A stretch of DNA of 64,000 nt from Prochlorococcus marinus CUG1417 (GTDB taxonomy: Bacteria > Cyanobacteriota > Cyanobacteriia > PCC-6307 > Cyanobiaceae), in assembly GCF_017695975.1 (NCBI RefSeq), contig NZ_JAAORN010000001.1, positions 620,001 to 684,000 of the forward strand, given 5' to 3'. The translations under genes were made by a program, and so were the position numbers. Below the pieces are notes generated by a model. That model saw only the letters and a program-made list of their open reading frames with translations, did no database searches and was not told the DNA's origin. Each line of letters begins with the position of its first letter. Positions within the stretch are counted from its first letter, which is position 1. This document shows, in pieces, positions 1 to 7,816 of the stretch.

Positions 1-211
1 GTTGGCATTGATTGGCATGTTTTTTTGTTAAAAATCCTGATAATCTTTTTAATGTATTTTTTGGCTCATAATTGCTAGCCTCAAGCCTTTTAATTTTTGG
101 TCCTGCTTCTATTACTAAAACTTTAATTCCCTGTTCTGCCAATGTAAGTGCAGCTATTCCCCCTGTAGCACCAGAACCAACAACAATTGCATCATAAGGA
201 CTTATATCCAA
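1..211 (-). CDS. GMC-type FAD-dependent oxidoreductase, N-terminal fragment
   Basis: Only the first 70 codons are inside the window; the gene runs off the left edge. The protein begins near [17 protein letters not shown], a GxGxxGG dinucleotide-binding (Rossmann) loop for FAD, followed by an acidic VLVIEAG strand end, as in glucose-methanol-choline oxidoreductases. The start is inferred as TTG at 211, because an in-frame TAG lies two codons upstream and no ATG or GTG intervenes. The substrate cannot be judged from this fragment. The FAD-binding fold is clear; the GMC family name is likely but not proven. Confidence 0.7.
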   Translation of the reverse strand, partial: MDISPYDAIVVGSGATGGIAALTLAEQGIKVLVIEAGPKIKRLEASNYEPKNTLKRLSGFLTKKHANQCQ

Positions 212-317
212 AACCTAATTCTTGATTAGTTATTTAAATAAATATAGCATTCAGTAAATAATTAATTTTTAGATTTCAGCTTAAGAAGTTAGAATTTGTT
301 GAAATACTATTCAAAAA

Positions 318-791
318 ATGAGGCTTGTAATTATAACTGTTTTAATGATTTTTTTAATTCTTCCTTCTAGAAGTTTTGCCGCATTAGATTATGGTAAACA
401 ATCATTGGTAGGCGCAGATTTTTCTGGATCTGATTTGAAAGGAGCAACTTTCTATTTGACTGATTTACAAGACGCAAATTTATCAGATTGCGAGCTCCAA
501 AATGCGACTCTTTATGGAGCAAAACTGAAAGATACTAATTTAAGTAACTCAAACTTAAGAGAAGTAACATTAGATTCAGCTGTTTTAGATGGAACAGATT
601 TATCAAATTCTAACTTAGAGGATTCTTTTGCTTATAGTACACAGTTTGAAAATGTAAAAATCCAAGGGGCAGACTTCACAAATGTTTTTTTACCAAAAGA
701 TATTGTCAGGAAATTTTGTGAAAGTGCTTCTGGTACTAATCCATTCACAAATAGAGTCACCAGAGAAACTTTAGAGTGCGATTACATTTAA
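318..791 (+). CDS. Secreted pentapeptide-repeat protein
   Basis: 157 residues. The first ~22 residues form a signal peptide (hydrophobic core VIITVLMIFLILP, then SFAA). Residues ~30-120 are repeats of the A(D/N)Lxx type (for example GADFSGSDLKGATF, DANLSDCELQNATL), which predict a right-handed quadrilateral beta-helix. The C-terminal tail has two cysteines. Short lumenal or periplasmic pentapeptide proteins are common in cyanobacteria and their molecular role is generally unknown. The gene is monocistronic and convergent with the minus-strand gene ending at 794. Confidence 0.8.
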   Translation: MRLVIITVLMIFLILPSRSFAALDYGKQSLVGADFSGSDLKGATFYLTDLQDANLSDCELQNATLYGAKLKDTNLSNSNLREVTLDSAVLDGTDLSNSNLEDSFAYSTQFENVKIQGADFTNVFLPKDIVRKFCESASGTNPFTNRVTRETLECDYI

Positions 792-793
792 AT

Positions 794-1186
794 TTATGCA
801 CATAAAAGTTCTTTTGTAATTTTTCTTTGTTTATAAAGTGATTTTCCAATAGGCCAGCCTAATGTAGATAAGTGTCTCATTAGAGGACTTGAATATTCGA
901 AAGAAAGATTGTCTGAATATTTAAAATCTAGTTCTTTTAGAGTGGTTATTAATAAAAATAGATCTTTCCTATTGCCTTTTTTCATATCCAATAAAATTAA
1001 TGCTTCACTTGATATTTTTTTTTCTAGGACCTTATCATTTTCAGCAAAACCAACTTTAAGTGAATTAAATTCATCAGAATAAAGAGTATAAATTATTCCA
1101 TCTTTGAATTTATCTGCATTATTAACTTCATTAAAACTTGATGATATGAATTTTTTATATTCTTTTTTAATTTTTCTTTTATTCAT
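794..1186 (-). CDS. Hypothetical protein, partner of the RHH gene
   Basis: 130 residues, lysine-rich N-terminus, no signal peptide or membrane segment. The middle part (IIYTLYSDEFNSLKVGFAEN) faintly recalls the YVYxxxxxxxxKIG core of GIY-YIG/T5orf172-like domains, but the match is too weak to assign. It starts two bases after the stop of the ribbon-helix-helix gene upstream, so the two are almost certainly co-transcribed. The arrangement resembles an autoregulated two-gene cassette. Function is not recognised. Confidence 0.65.
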   Translation of the reverse strand: MNKRKIKKEYKKFISSSFNEVNNADKFKDGIIYTLYSDEFNSLKVGFAENDKVLEKKISSEALILLDMKKGNRKDLFLLITTLKELDFKYSDNLSFEYSSPLMRHLSTLGWPIGKSLYKQRKITKELLCA

Positions 1187-1188
1187 AA

Positions 1189-1686
1189 TTATTGGATTTC
1201 ATTCTGAGCTATTTCGTATTTTTCCAATAAATTGTTAACTTCTGCTAGTGCAATCCTTTTTTGACAGGCCGAATCATATCTATTTATTGCTATTGAAGGA
1301 ATCGAACCTTTGCTTTTCATTTCCCTTATGCCAGTTTCTAGACACTGAAAAGCAACACTCGATAGATCTCGGCCCTCTGCTGCCGCCCAAACTTTCAAAA
1401 GATAAGTAAGATTCGATGGTACAGAGATCTGCACTTTGTTTGAATTTGAAGTATTTAATGCAATATCATCGAGACTAATTTCTTTTGAGGAAATAGTTTC
1501 TTTAACTTTTCTCTTCAAAAATTTTACTTGGCTTATAGCGTCCTCTTTATTCTTTATTTTTTGCTCTATTTTAAAAAACTCTTCTTCAGAATTGATTAAA
1601 GCTTCTAATGCCCATTTAGCATCATCTTTCGCTACGGCGGTTCTATCAAGCCATTCATCTCTTATCTTTGACCAATTACTAGGCAT
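1189..1686 (-). CDS. Ribbon-helix-helix (RHH) domain protein, probable autoregulator
   Basis: 165 residues. The N-terminal ~70 residues look like a charged coiled coil. Residues ~85-120 (KVQISVPSNLTYLLKVWAAA, then EGRDLSSVAFQCLETGI) fit the beta-strand plus two helices of MetJ/Arc/CopG-type DNA-binding domains. A second helical region follows. The gene leads a two-gene unit, and its upstream region (1717-1763) carries palindromic AATCTA/TAGATT elements, suggesting that it binds its own promoter. The domain call is by eye; the regulatory role is inferred. Confidence 0.6.
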   Translation of the reverse strand: MPSNWSKIRDEWLDRTAVAKDDAKWALEALINSEEEFFKIEQKIKNKEDAISQVKFLKRKVKETISSKEISLDDIALNTSNSNKVQISVPSNLTYLLKVWAAAEGRDLSSVAFQCLETGIREMKSKGSIPSIAINRYDSACQKRIALAEVNNLLEKYEIAQNEIQ

Positions 1687-1716
1687 AAGCTTTATACGAT
1701 AATTCTATGATATATA

Positions 1717-1763
1717 AATCTAAATAGATTGTCTACTTAATCTATATAGACTTAGAATAGATT
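1717..1763. promoter_or_regulatory. Palindromic operator-like repeats upstream of the RHH gene
   Basis: AATCTAAATAGATT (1717-1730) is a perfect 14-bp inverted repeat. AATCTATATAGACT (1739-1752) is a near copy with the perfect core TCTATATAGA. A further half site, TAGATT, lies at 1758-1763. The first two sites are spaced 22 bp, two helical turns, as expected for cooperative binding by RHH dimers. They lie 31-77 bp upstream of the RHH start codon, in the promoter region. Confidence 0.55.
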
Positions 1764-1843
1764 ATTTAAAGTAATATGTTTAATTTTTTAAGAATTCCTT
1801 ATCTTTAAATAATCTTTTATAGTAATTAAAAACTTCCGAGCTT

Positions 1844-2233
1844 TTAATCTCTTTCAATAAGTTCAATTTTATATCCATCAGGATCCTCAATAAAAGCCAA
1901 GACAGTTGTACTGTTTTTCATTGTTTTTGGTTTGGTTGTTACTTTACAGCCATTATTTTCTAATCCTTGGCAAATAAGATGAATATCTTCTACTCCAATA
2001 GCAATATGACCATATTTATCTCCAAGTTCATAGTCTTCTGACTTTTTGTCCCAGTTATAAGTTAATTCAATTACGGTGTTTTCTTTTTCTGAACCATAGC
2101 CAACAAATGCCAAAGTGAATTTCCCATGAGGGTAATCTTTTTTTCTTAATAAATTCATTCCTAATCTATTGACGTAGAAATCTATGGATTTATCTAAATC
2201 TCCAACTCTTAACATTGTGTGAAGTATACGCAT
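1844..2233 (-). CDS. gloA: Glyoxalase I (lactoylglutathione lyase)
   Basis: 129 residues, the usual length for the single-domain metal-dependent enzyme that isomerises the methylglyoxal-glutathione hemithioacetal to S-lactoylglutathione. It opens with [20 protein letters not shown], typical of GloA. Candidate metal ligands are visible: His near residue 5, Glu in [10 protein letters not shown], His in GHIAIGV and Glu in GYKIELIE. Cytosolic detoxification of methylglyoxal is the expected role. The gene appears monocistronic. Confidence 0.9.
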   Translation of the reverse strand: MRILHTMLRVGDLDKSIDFYVNRLGMNLLRKKDYPHGKFTLAFVGYGSEKENTVIELTYNWDKKSEDYELGDKYGHIAIGVEDIHLICQGLENNGCKVTTKPKTMKNSTTVLAFIEDPDGYKIELIERD

Positions 2234-2341
2234 TTTGAATTATTAACCTTAATAAATTATCCAATATATAATGACCATCTGCAAAAGTTAACATTTTGGG
2301 GGCAAAGTCTTAAATTAATTTCAGAAATATTAGGTTAAAAT

Positions 2342-2800
2342 ATGAGTATAAATTCTAACAATATATTGAATCAGATATTCCAGAGAATTTCATCAGTATT
2401 TTTGTATACTTTGCCGTTAAAGGCATCAATACCTTTTGGATATTATTTGTTCTATAAATATTCTTTTTTAAAAATATTATTATTACTAACTTTTCCAATA
2501 GCAATAATTGAAAAATCTTTGCCTTTTGGTGGTTTTTTATTGTTTTTAATTTTGTTTGCTGGATTAGCAAGAAATCCAAAAGTCCCGTATTTTGTTAGAT
2601 ATAACTCATGCCAAGCATTACTTATTGATATAGCTTTGATAATAATTTCATACCTCTTGAGAATATTTCCCATAGTTGAATTAGGCTCAATTATTTTTAT
2701 ATTTATGCTCTGTATTTTTATTTATTCGATTTCTCAATGTATTTGTGGAATTGAGCCTGAAATACCCTTAATTAGTAAATCTGTAAGGATGCAAATTTAA
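2342..2800 (+). CDS. Tic20-family membrane protein
   Basis: 152 residues with four predicted membrane helices. The block VPYFVRYNSCQALLIDIALI is the hallmark of Tic20/Ycf60, the cyanobacterial relative of the chloroplast inner-envelope protein-import component. In cyanobacteria the role is unsettled. The ATG at 2342 directly follows an AT-rich spacer with no clear SD. It is convergent with the small secreted-protein gene at 2828-3157. Confidence 0.8.
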   Translation: MSINSNNILNQIFQRISSVFLYTLPLKASIPFGYYLFYKYSFLKILLLLTFPIAIIEKSLPFGGFLLFLILFAGLARNPKVPYFVRYNSCQALLIDIALIIISYLLRIFPIVELGSIIFIFMLCIFIYSISQCICGIEPEIPLISKSVRMQI

Positions 2801-2827
2801 AAAGATTTATAGATTTACTGACTTTCT

Positions 2828-3157
2828 TTAACACTCATTCAAAATAGATTCCCATCTTTGTTGACTTGCCTTTATTGCTTGCATTGGTGGATCAGCTCCC
2901 TCAATTTCAAAGGCTTTAATTAATGATTTATTAGCTAGCAAGCCTAATCTTGCAGCCTCTCTTTGCCTAGAGCATACTTTTTCCCTTGATCCCTCTTTTA
3001 GATTATTTTCGATTTCTTTAAGAATCTGGCTAGCTTCATTCGATTTAGAATAAAAATCATTCATATATGTATCGAGTGCAGTATCCGCTAAAATTCCCAC
3101 TGGATATATTATTGTGACTAAGCACAATATAAAACTTGTAAATATAAATATTTTCAT
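2828..3157 (-). CDS. Small secreted hypothetical protein
   Basis: 109 residues. Residues 1-24 are a signal peptide (IFIFTSFILCLVTIIYPV, then ILADTALD). The mature part is helical and charged, with one Cys in the middle and one near the C-terminus (ILNEC end), which could form a disulfide. It lies 7 bp downstream of the membrane protein at 3165-3749 on the same strand and is probably co-transcribed. Family not recognised. Confidence 0.65.
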   Translation of the reverse strand: MKIFIFTSFILCLVTIIYPVGILADTALDTYMNDFYSKSNEASQILKEIENNLKEGSREKVCSRQREAARLGLLANKSLIKAFEIEGADPPMQAIKASQQRWESILNEC

Positions 3158-3164
3158 GGGAATC

Positions 3165-3749
3165 TTAAGTAAATTTTTTGTCCGATCTTTTTAAGACTAA
3201 GTAAAAGCTAATAACGCTAATTGTTCCAGAAGGGCCTATTAAAACATGCCAAAATTGATCGCCACTAATTGATAGATTTGTTCCAAATAAAGTCGTAAAA
3301 AAAATCCCAAATATTGGGTAAAGCACAAACATCCAATCTTTAAAAACTCTTTGCCAATTTGTTATTAGAAAGATACTTATTATTACTTGAAAAAGAAGAG
3401 CAATAGTTTTATCAAATAAAGAATATGAGATTATTGAAAATAAAGAAATACAAAAGTTAGTTGTTTGAATAAATTTATTTTTTATAACTGATATTGATAA
3501 ACATGATAGACCCAAAGATAGGAAAGAATAAAATAACCAATTAAATAAAGAGGAATGATCTACATAAATCCAAGATGTATTTGTATGATCAATCATTTCC
3601 GAAATGGATGCTAATCCAAGAAAAATAAAACCTAAAGGTATTAATTTATAGTTGATTATATGTTTGAATTTATCGATTGATCTAATTCCTAATATTATTG
3701 GGATGATTGCCGCCTGAAGATGGGCTAATAATAAAATTGAAAAAAACAA
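3165..3749 (-). CDS. Multi-pass membrane protein of unknown function
   Basis: 194 residues, about six or seven hydrophobic segments throughout. The start is a TTG at 3749, with no in-frame ATG near the N-terminus. Conspicuous residues are ISEMIDHTNTSWIYVDHSS in a loop and a C-terminal HVLIGPSG before the last helix. I do not recognise the family; isolated His and Asp residues near membrane borders could suit a metal- or haem-binding protein, but this is speculation. Likely in one transcript with the next gene, 2828-3157. Confidence 0.55.
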   Translation of the reverse strand: MFFSILLLAHLQAAIIPIILGIRSIDKFKHIINYKLIPLGFIFLGLASISEMIDHTNTSWIYVDHSSLFNWLFYSFLSLGLSCLSISVIKNKFIQTTNFCISLFSIISYSLFDKTIALLFQVIISIFLITNWQRVFKDWMFVLYPIFGIFFTTLFGTNLSISGDQFWHVLIGPSGTISVISFYLVLKRSDKKFT

Positions 3750-3803
3750 AATTAATTCTTAAACTCAATTCATCTAAAGTTTAAATATAAAAACTTTTTC
3801 AGG

Positions 3804-4004
3804 TTAATTTAGTAGAGAAAAATACCATTGGCCTATTACTATAATTAAAATAGTAACAACAAAAGGGAAAGCAGGATATCTTGTTTGAAAATTAGCAGGT
3901 GGCCATGGAGACCAAGATATTAATCTTCCTTGAGCTTCATTTCTGGAGTTTAAAGTTTTTTTCTTTTTTGGAGCTGATGTTTCTGTCGCAAATCCTTTAC
4001 TCAT
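3804..4004 (-). CDS. Conserved-looking single-helix membrane protein
   Basis: 66 residues from the ATG at 4004 (MSKGFATETSAPKKKKTLNS). The frame stays open further upstream, but those residues look non-native. The N-terminal half is soluble and lysine-rich. It is followed by a Trp/Pro-rich turn (SWSPWPPANFQTRYP) and one C-terminal membrane helix (FVVTILIIVIGQWYF). This shape is common among small thylakoid proteins. Function not recognised. Confidence 0.65.
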   Translation of the reverse strand: MSKGFATETSAPKKKKTLNSRNEAQGRLISWSPWPPANFQTRYPAFPFVVTILIIVIGQWYFSLLN

Positions 4005-4273
4005 TTCTAAGACAAAAACATATTTTAACAAAAACAAAAAAAATGTTGATAGTTTTTTTTTATATTTTTTCTAAATTTTCTTTTGATAGGAGGAAGTGTT
4101 TTCATACTCATGTTACCCCTCATGCAAGCTAGTTTCTAAAATAGTTTTCCCATTTTATAAAAATTGATCTGATGAGGTTTAATTAAAACAGTGAGCAACT
4201 TTAAATTTTGATAATAGTCGAGTAAATCGGATAAAAAGCATTAAATTTAATTTTTTAATCTTTAGATTTTTGA

Positions 4274-4996
4274 TTAGTCAAATGTTTTAAAAGAATTTTC
4301 TAGTAATTCATTTAATTCTAAAAGTTCTTCTTTGGTAAATTCACGATATTTTCCTGTGGGTATGTCTAAATTAATATTCATAATTCTCACACGTTTTAGT
4401 GATTGCACTCTGTAACCTAATGCCTCACACATACGTCTAATCTGACGGTTAAGTCCTTGAGTTAGTATGATCTTAAATTTTTTCCCCCCCAATTGCTTTA
4501 CGAAACAACGCCTAGTTACGGTGTCTAAAATCTCAACACCATTGCGCATACTTTGAATAAAGTCCCTATCAATAACACGATTAACGCTTACGATGTATTC
4601 TTTTTCATGATTATTTCTAGCTCTTAGTATTTTATTTACAATATCTCCATCATTAGTTAAAAAAATTAGGCCCTCACTTGGCTTATCCAATCTTCCGATA
4701 GGAAATATTCTTTTTGGATAATTAATAAAGTCTATAATATTAGCGGGCTCTACTTTTCTATTGGTTGTGCATACAATTCCAACAGGTTTATTAAAGGCTA
4801 AGTAAATTTTCTTTTGTTTTGTTGATTTATCTATTCTTTGACCTTCTACTTTAACTTGATCCCCTTCCTCTAGCTTGGCACCTATTCTGGAAATTTTACC
4901 ATTAATGGTAACTTTCCCTTCCTCAATTAGTCTATCTGCCACTCTTCTAGAACAGTAACCGACTTGACTTAAATATTTGTTTAATCTGGTAGCCAT
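4274..4996 (-). CDS. rluF: 23S rRNA pseudouridine synthase, RluF/RsuA family
   Basis: 240 residues. An N-terminal S4 RNA-binding domain (residues ~1-55, RLNKYLSQVGYCSRRVADRL) precedes the catalytic domain. Motif II, GRLDKPSEGLIFLTNDGD, holds the catalytic Asp. The block NKILRARNNHEKEYIVSV and the C-terminal QIRRMCEALGYRVQSLKRVRI resemble RluF more than RluB or RsuA. Expected role: isomerisation of a specific uridine to pseudouridine in 23S rRNA. The subfamily is likely, the family certain. Confidence 0.85.
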   Translation of the reverse strand: MATRLNKYLSQVGYCSRRVADRLIEEGKVTINGKISRIGAKLEEGDQVKVEGQRIDKSTKQKKIYLAFNKPVGIVCTTNRKVEPANIIDFINYPKRIFPIGRLDKPSEGLIFLTNDGDIVNKILRARNNHEKEYIVSVNRVIDRDFIQSMRNGVEILDTVTRRCFVKQLGGKKFKIILTQGLNRQIRRMCEALGYRVQSLKRVRIMNINLDIPTGKYREFTKEELLELNELLENSFKTFD

Positions 4997-5153
4997 TTTG
5001 AATATTTTTTTATATACGATAAAAATAATTTTATAGGAGCTTATTTTAGATTGACTGTCAACCTTGATATTTTCATGGAAGAGCCCCTAGTTAAGCCAAA
5101 TCTTTTACTTTAGTAATGAAAAACTTTTCGAAACCTTGTAAAAAAAAATATAA

Positions 5154-5199
5154 TATGAAAAAAAACTAACTTAAGAATAATTGTAAATAAGTTAGTTTT
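5154..5199 (-). terminator. Strong intrinsic terminator, probably for tRNA-Ser
   Basis: A perfect 12-bp inverted repeat (AAAACTAACTTA at 5162-5173, TAAGTTAGTTTT at 5188-5199) with a 14-nt loop, followed on the minus strand by a T-run (A-run at 5154-5165 on the plus strand). It sits immediately below the duplicated tRNA 3' end at 5204-5221, as if it were the original tRNA terminator pushed away by the 249-bp insertion. Confidence 0.75.
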
Positions 5200-5203
5200 A
5201 GAC

Positions 5204-5470
5204 AACGGAGGGGGTGGGATTATTTTCAAGTCAAAATGACGAGCTATGACAACCTATGACAGCAAAAATCTGAAATCGATTGTTAAATCTGCCAACAAAT
5301 CTGCCAACAATTTATTGACGATGTATGAAGTTAAATGATGAGTTATGACTAGGCTAAGAATCATTTATTTTGCAAATTCTGCTTTATATCTAGTATTAAA
5401 ATAATTCTGAAAGCGTATGAAGGCTTATGACGATATGTGACTTCTTTCTAAAAACGGAGGGGGTGGGATT
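5204..5470. mobile_element. Integration scar bounded by tRNA-Ser 3'-end direct repeats
   Basis: The 18-bp sequence AACGGAGGGGGTGGGATT occurs at 5204-5221 and again at 5453-5470, where it is the real 3' end of tRNA-Ser plus two bases. The copies are direct and 249 bp apart, the attL/attR pattern left by tyrosine recombinases that target tRNA 3' ends. Between them are repeated, same-orientation TATGAC-type words (5241-5250, 5251-5260, 5341-5349, 5422-5431, and weaker ones near 5317, 5413 and 5432), reminiscent of integrase arm-type sites. There is also a 12-bp tandem repeat AAATCTGCCAAC at 5285-5308. No coding gene is visible here. Confidence 0.6.
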
Positions 5471-5541
5471 CGAACCCACGGTGCCCTTGCAGACACGCTA
5501 GTTTTCAAGACTAGAGCCTTAAACCACTCGACCACCCCTCC
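5455..5541 (-). tRNA. tRNA-Ser (anticodon UGA)
   Basis: 87 nt. The acceptor GGAGGGG at the 5' end pairs with CCCCTCC at the 3' end, leaving discriminator G. The anticodon stem-loop reads CTAGT-CTTGAAA-ACTAG, giving anticodon TGA, which decodes UCA/UCN serine codons. A long variable arm (GCGTGTCTGCAAGGGCACC region) and a normal T-loop GGTTCGAATCC make it class II. CCA is not encoded. It is the anchor of the integration scar on its 3' side and has a decayed partial copy on its 5' side. Confidence 0.97.
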
Positions 5542-5666
5542 AGGAGAGAAATATTAAATTTTAGCTTCCTAATTATAACAAAAGGTGGTTGATTTTTTCG
5601 GAAAAAGTTCGGAAACGCATGTGAAGTTAGATATGAAAGCTATTGCCATAACTAAACATAAATCAA

Positions 5667-5708
5667 ATTTTCAAGACTAGAACCTTAAACCACTTGAACA
5701 CCTCTCGA
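5667..5708 (-). pseudogene. Decayed 5' half of a tRNA-Ser gene
   Basis: The stretch TTTTCAAGACTAGAACCTTA, continuing AACCACTTGAACACC, matches the anticodon loop through the 5' end of the intact tRNA-Ser at 5504-5541 with only a few substitutions; the T-arm half is absent. It lies about 130 bp upstream of the intact gene, in the same orientation. This looks like the remnant left when an earlier integration or recombination event broke a tRNA-Ser copy. The intervening stretch 5542-5841 otherwise holds no gene. Confidence 0.65.
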
Positions 5709-5841
5709 AAGGAGGAAATTCTTTTAATAAATTAAAAGCCTTAAGTAAGGTATTTATTTATTTTTTTTTTTATTTTTTGATTAGCTTTTTAAGGTGAAAA
5801 GCAAAGTAGTAAATTATAGTAATAACAAAAATCTTTAATTT

Positions 5842-6771
5842 ATGAGTTTTATTAAAAAAAATATATTTTCAAAGTTTTTAAGAGCTACTAAAAGGCCACT
5901 ATTTTATTGCTCTCTTTTGATTAAGAGTTTATTAATGAGGTTTTTTAAGATAAAGGTTGAGATAAATAGAAATCCAATAGAATGGGCATTTCTTCTCTCG
6001 AATCTATCAAAATTTAATTTAGGAGATGATTTGTTTATAAATTCTAAAAAAAAGAAAAAAATTAATCAAAAGATAGTATTCCTTGATATTGGAGCAAATG
6101 ATGGAACCTATGCTCCAAGATTTTTAGACAAATTTTGTAAAGATAATAATTTAGATCTTACATTATATGCTTTAGAACCAATCAGGAGTAATTTTAAAAT
6201 ACTTGAAAAAAATCTTGAAAATTTGAAAAATATAAATGCTTATCCATTTCTGTTGGGTGCTAGTGATCAGAATCAAAAAACTATTATCTATCATGCCCAT
6301 CGAGCCAAATGGCATTCTATCCCAAACAATGAATTTAATAAAAAAGCATCTGGCATTGAAGAAGAAATAAAATTAATCAAGATCGATGATTTTGTTAAAG
6401 ATAAATTATTAGATAATCCATCTTTAATTATAAAAATTGATGTTGAAGGTTATGAATTAAATGTTTTAAAAGGAATGCAGAATATCTTGGAGAACCAAAT
6501 TCCTGAAGCAATAATTTTTGAAACAGATTTAAACAAAGAATATATACAGCACTCTTACTTCCCAGAAATGCACGACTTTTTAGATAGATATAATTACAAA
6601 TGCGCTAAGTTTTCGAATCAAAGTACTAGGAGAAACTGGATTGAGAAAGGGACATTTAGGATGAGTGAATTTGATGCGATTTATGTGAGGGGTAATAAAA
6701 ATCCCTCCATATATTCTGCTGCAATAGATAATCATTTTAAGGATGTAGAAACATCAAAATCTAGATTATGA
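5842..6771 (+). CDS. FkbM-family SAM-dependent methyltransferase
   Basis: 309 residues. SAM motif I, FLDIGANDGTY, lies at residues 80-90, and the FkbM signature KIDVEGYELNVLKGM at ~198-212. The family O-methylates diverse small molecules and surface-glycan sugars; the N-terminal extension of ~75 basic residues is unusual. It sits alone beside the tRNA-Ser integration scar, and such genes are common cargo of cyanobacterial surface-modification islands, so acquisition by transfer is plausible. The substrate cannot be inferred. Confidence 0.8.
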   Translation: MSFIKKNIFSKFLRATKRPLFYCSLLIKSLLMRFFKIKVEINRNPIEWAFLLSNLSKFNLGDDLFINSKKKKKINQKIVFLDIGANDGTYAPRFLDKFCKDNNLDLTLYALEPIRSNFKILEKNLENLKNINAYPFLLGASDQNQKTIIYHAHRAKWHSIPNNEFNKKASGIEEEIKLIKIDDFVKDKLLDNPSLIIKIDVEGYELNVLKGMQNILENQIPEAIIFETDLNKEYIQHSYFPEMHDFLDRYNYKCAKFSNQSTRRNWIEKGTFRMSEFDAIYVRGNKNPSIYSAAIDNHFKDVETSKSRL

Positions 6772-7008
6772 ATTTTAGAGTTAATTTATTCTTTTAATTT
6801 CTAATATCTTTCAAAAATTCAAATCCAAGAAATTTCAACACTCAATTTACTTTTATTTGGAGTTAATTTCTTAATTAATGGTGCATAAAGCTAATCTGGT
6901 CAAGACATTCATTATTTAAAAAGAATGAACACTTGTAAGAGTTTTAGATGATTTATCTATCTGCAATAAGTAATGTAATTTAGTGAAAATTTTTCTAAAA
7001 TTTTGAAT

Positions 7009-7257
7009 ATGTACAAATTTACTTTAATTAATAAGGACAGATCAAGAATAAAAGTCTTTGAACCATTTGAAAATGTTTCTAGTCCTTCGCTAAACATTGA
7101 TGTAATGATGATTTCTTATGGTTGTGTCTATAAAAGATCAAGTAAAGCAGTAATGAAAGGTAGCAGAGTAGAGACAATAGAAAATGCAAGAAAAGAATAT
7201 AAACAGCTATTAGAAGAAGGTTGGAAGAAGACTAGCATTTTTAGAAGTTATTTTTAA
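7009..7257 (+). CDS. Small hypothetical protein
   Basis: 82 residues from ATG 7009; a TTG two codons earlier is also possible. Basic, soluble, ending in ENARKEYKQLLEEGWKKTSI, a helix resembling the C-terminal TARxxWxxLxxxGW-type ends of several short marine picocyanobacterial proteins. Its stop overlaps the end of the minus-strand gene at 7254 by four bases. Function not recognised. Confidence 0.55.
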   Translation: MYKFTLINKDRSRIKVFEPFENVSSPSLNIDVMMISYGCVYKRSSKAVMKGSRVETIENARKEYKQLLEEGWKKTSIFRSYF

Positions 7258-7481
7258 GGATAAAAGTCAACTCTCCAACGCATTACGCAATAACTTAAAG
7301 CGTTATATCCATTGCAATTCCAGAACTTGAATATTTTTACAGAGAAATGATGAAAACCAGCATCATTAAAAAATGCCCAGCCAAAATAAATAGCAAATGC
7401 AGCTACAACGAAAGCAGCATATTGAAGCCAATGTATTCCAGAATCGTCTACACCGTTTTCATCAAAATTTGAATTACTCAT
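7254..7481 (-). CDS. Small membrane protein, partner of the hli gene
   Basis: 75 residues: a polar N-terminus (MSNSNFDENGVDDSGIHWLQ), then one hydrophobic helix (YAAFVVAAFAIYFGWAFF), then an aromatic tail. It starts at the base after the hli stop codon, so it is translated from the same message. A clear paralogue at 36890-37087 shares the N-terminus (MSNxxFDxNGxDxxGIHWLQ) and also follows an hli gene. A role alongside the Hli protein in the thylakoid is inferred from this repeated pairing only. Confidence 0.7.
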   Translation of the reverse strand: MSNSNFDENGVDDSGIHWLQYAAFVVAAFAIYFGWAFFNDAGFHHFSVKIFKFWNCNGYNALSYCVMRWRVDFYP

Positions 7482-7736
7482 TTAAAGGATTGGATATGCT
7501 ATCCATCCAAATAAGCTGTAATTAATAATAACAGCCATGAAGCCGATCATTGCCAGCCTTCCATTTGTTCTCTCTGCAATAAACCAATAGCTATTTGGCC
7601 ATTCAAATTTAGAAGTATTAGATATTTGACCTTCTGAAAATATGGTTTCTGCAGGGGCATTATCCTGATCAAGAAAATAATTACTATCTGGGTAATAGCT
7701 TTCGCTTCGAATATTGTCTTCTTTTTTTTCAATCAT
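7482..7736 (-). CDS. hli: High-light-inducible protein (Hli/SCP)
   Basis: 84 residues. The single transmembrane helix carries the chlorophyll-binding motif ERTNGRLAMIGF (residues 55-66) of the LHC superfamily; Glu55 with Arg60 and Asn58 are the pigment-binding residues. The ~50-residue polar N-terminal extension is longer than in minimal Hli proteins. Known function of the family: photoprotection and pigment handling under excess light or stress, bound to thylakoid assembly complexes. First gene of a two-gene cassette duplicated at 36890-37440. Confidence 0.92.
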   Translation of the reverse strand: MIEKKEDNIRSESYYPDSNYFLDQDNAPAETIFSEGQISNTSKFEWPNSYWFIAERTNGRLAMIGFMAVIINYSLFGWIAYPIL

Positions 7737-7816
7737 TTTATTAAAATTTGAATTTCATATATCTTAAAAACTAAAAAGGCAAAATAGGGTAAAAACATGT
7801 TTAATATCAGTCAAAT

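Noticed and set aside
4097-4168. GTG-started 23-codon frame after AGGAGGA
   Set aside because: The SD-like stretch touches the start codon and the product looks random.
5204-5221. A second tRNA gene at the outer 3'-end copy
   Set aside because: Only 16 bases of tRNA 3' end are present; no D-arm, anticodon arm or variable arm, so not a gene.
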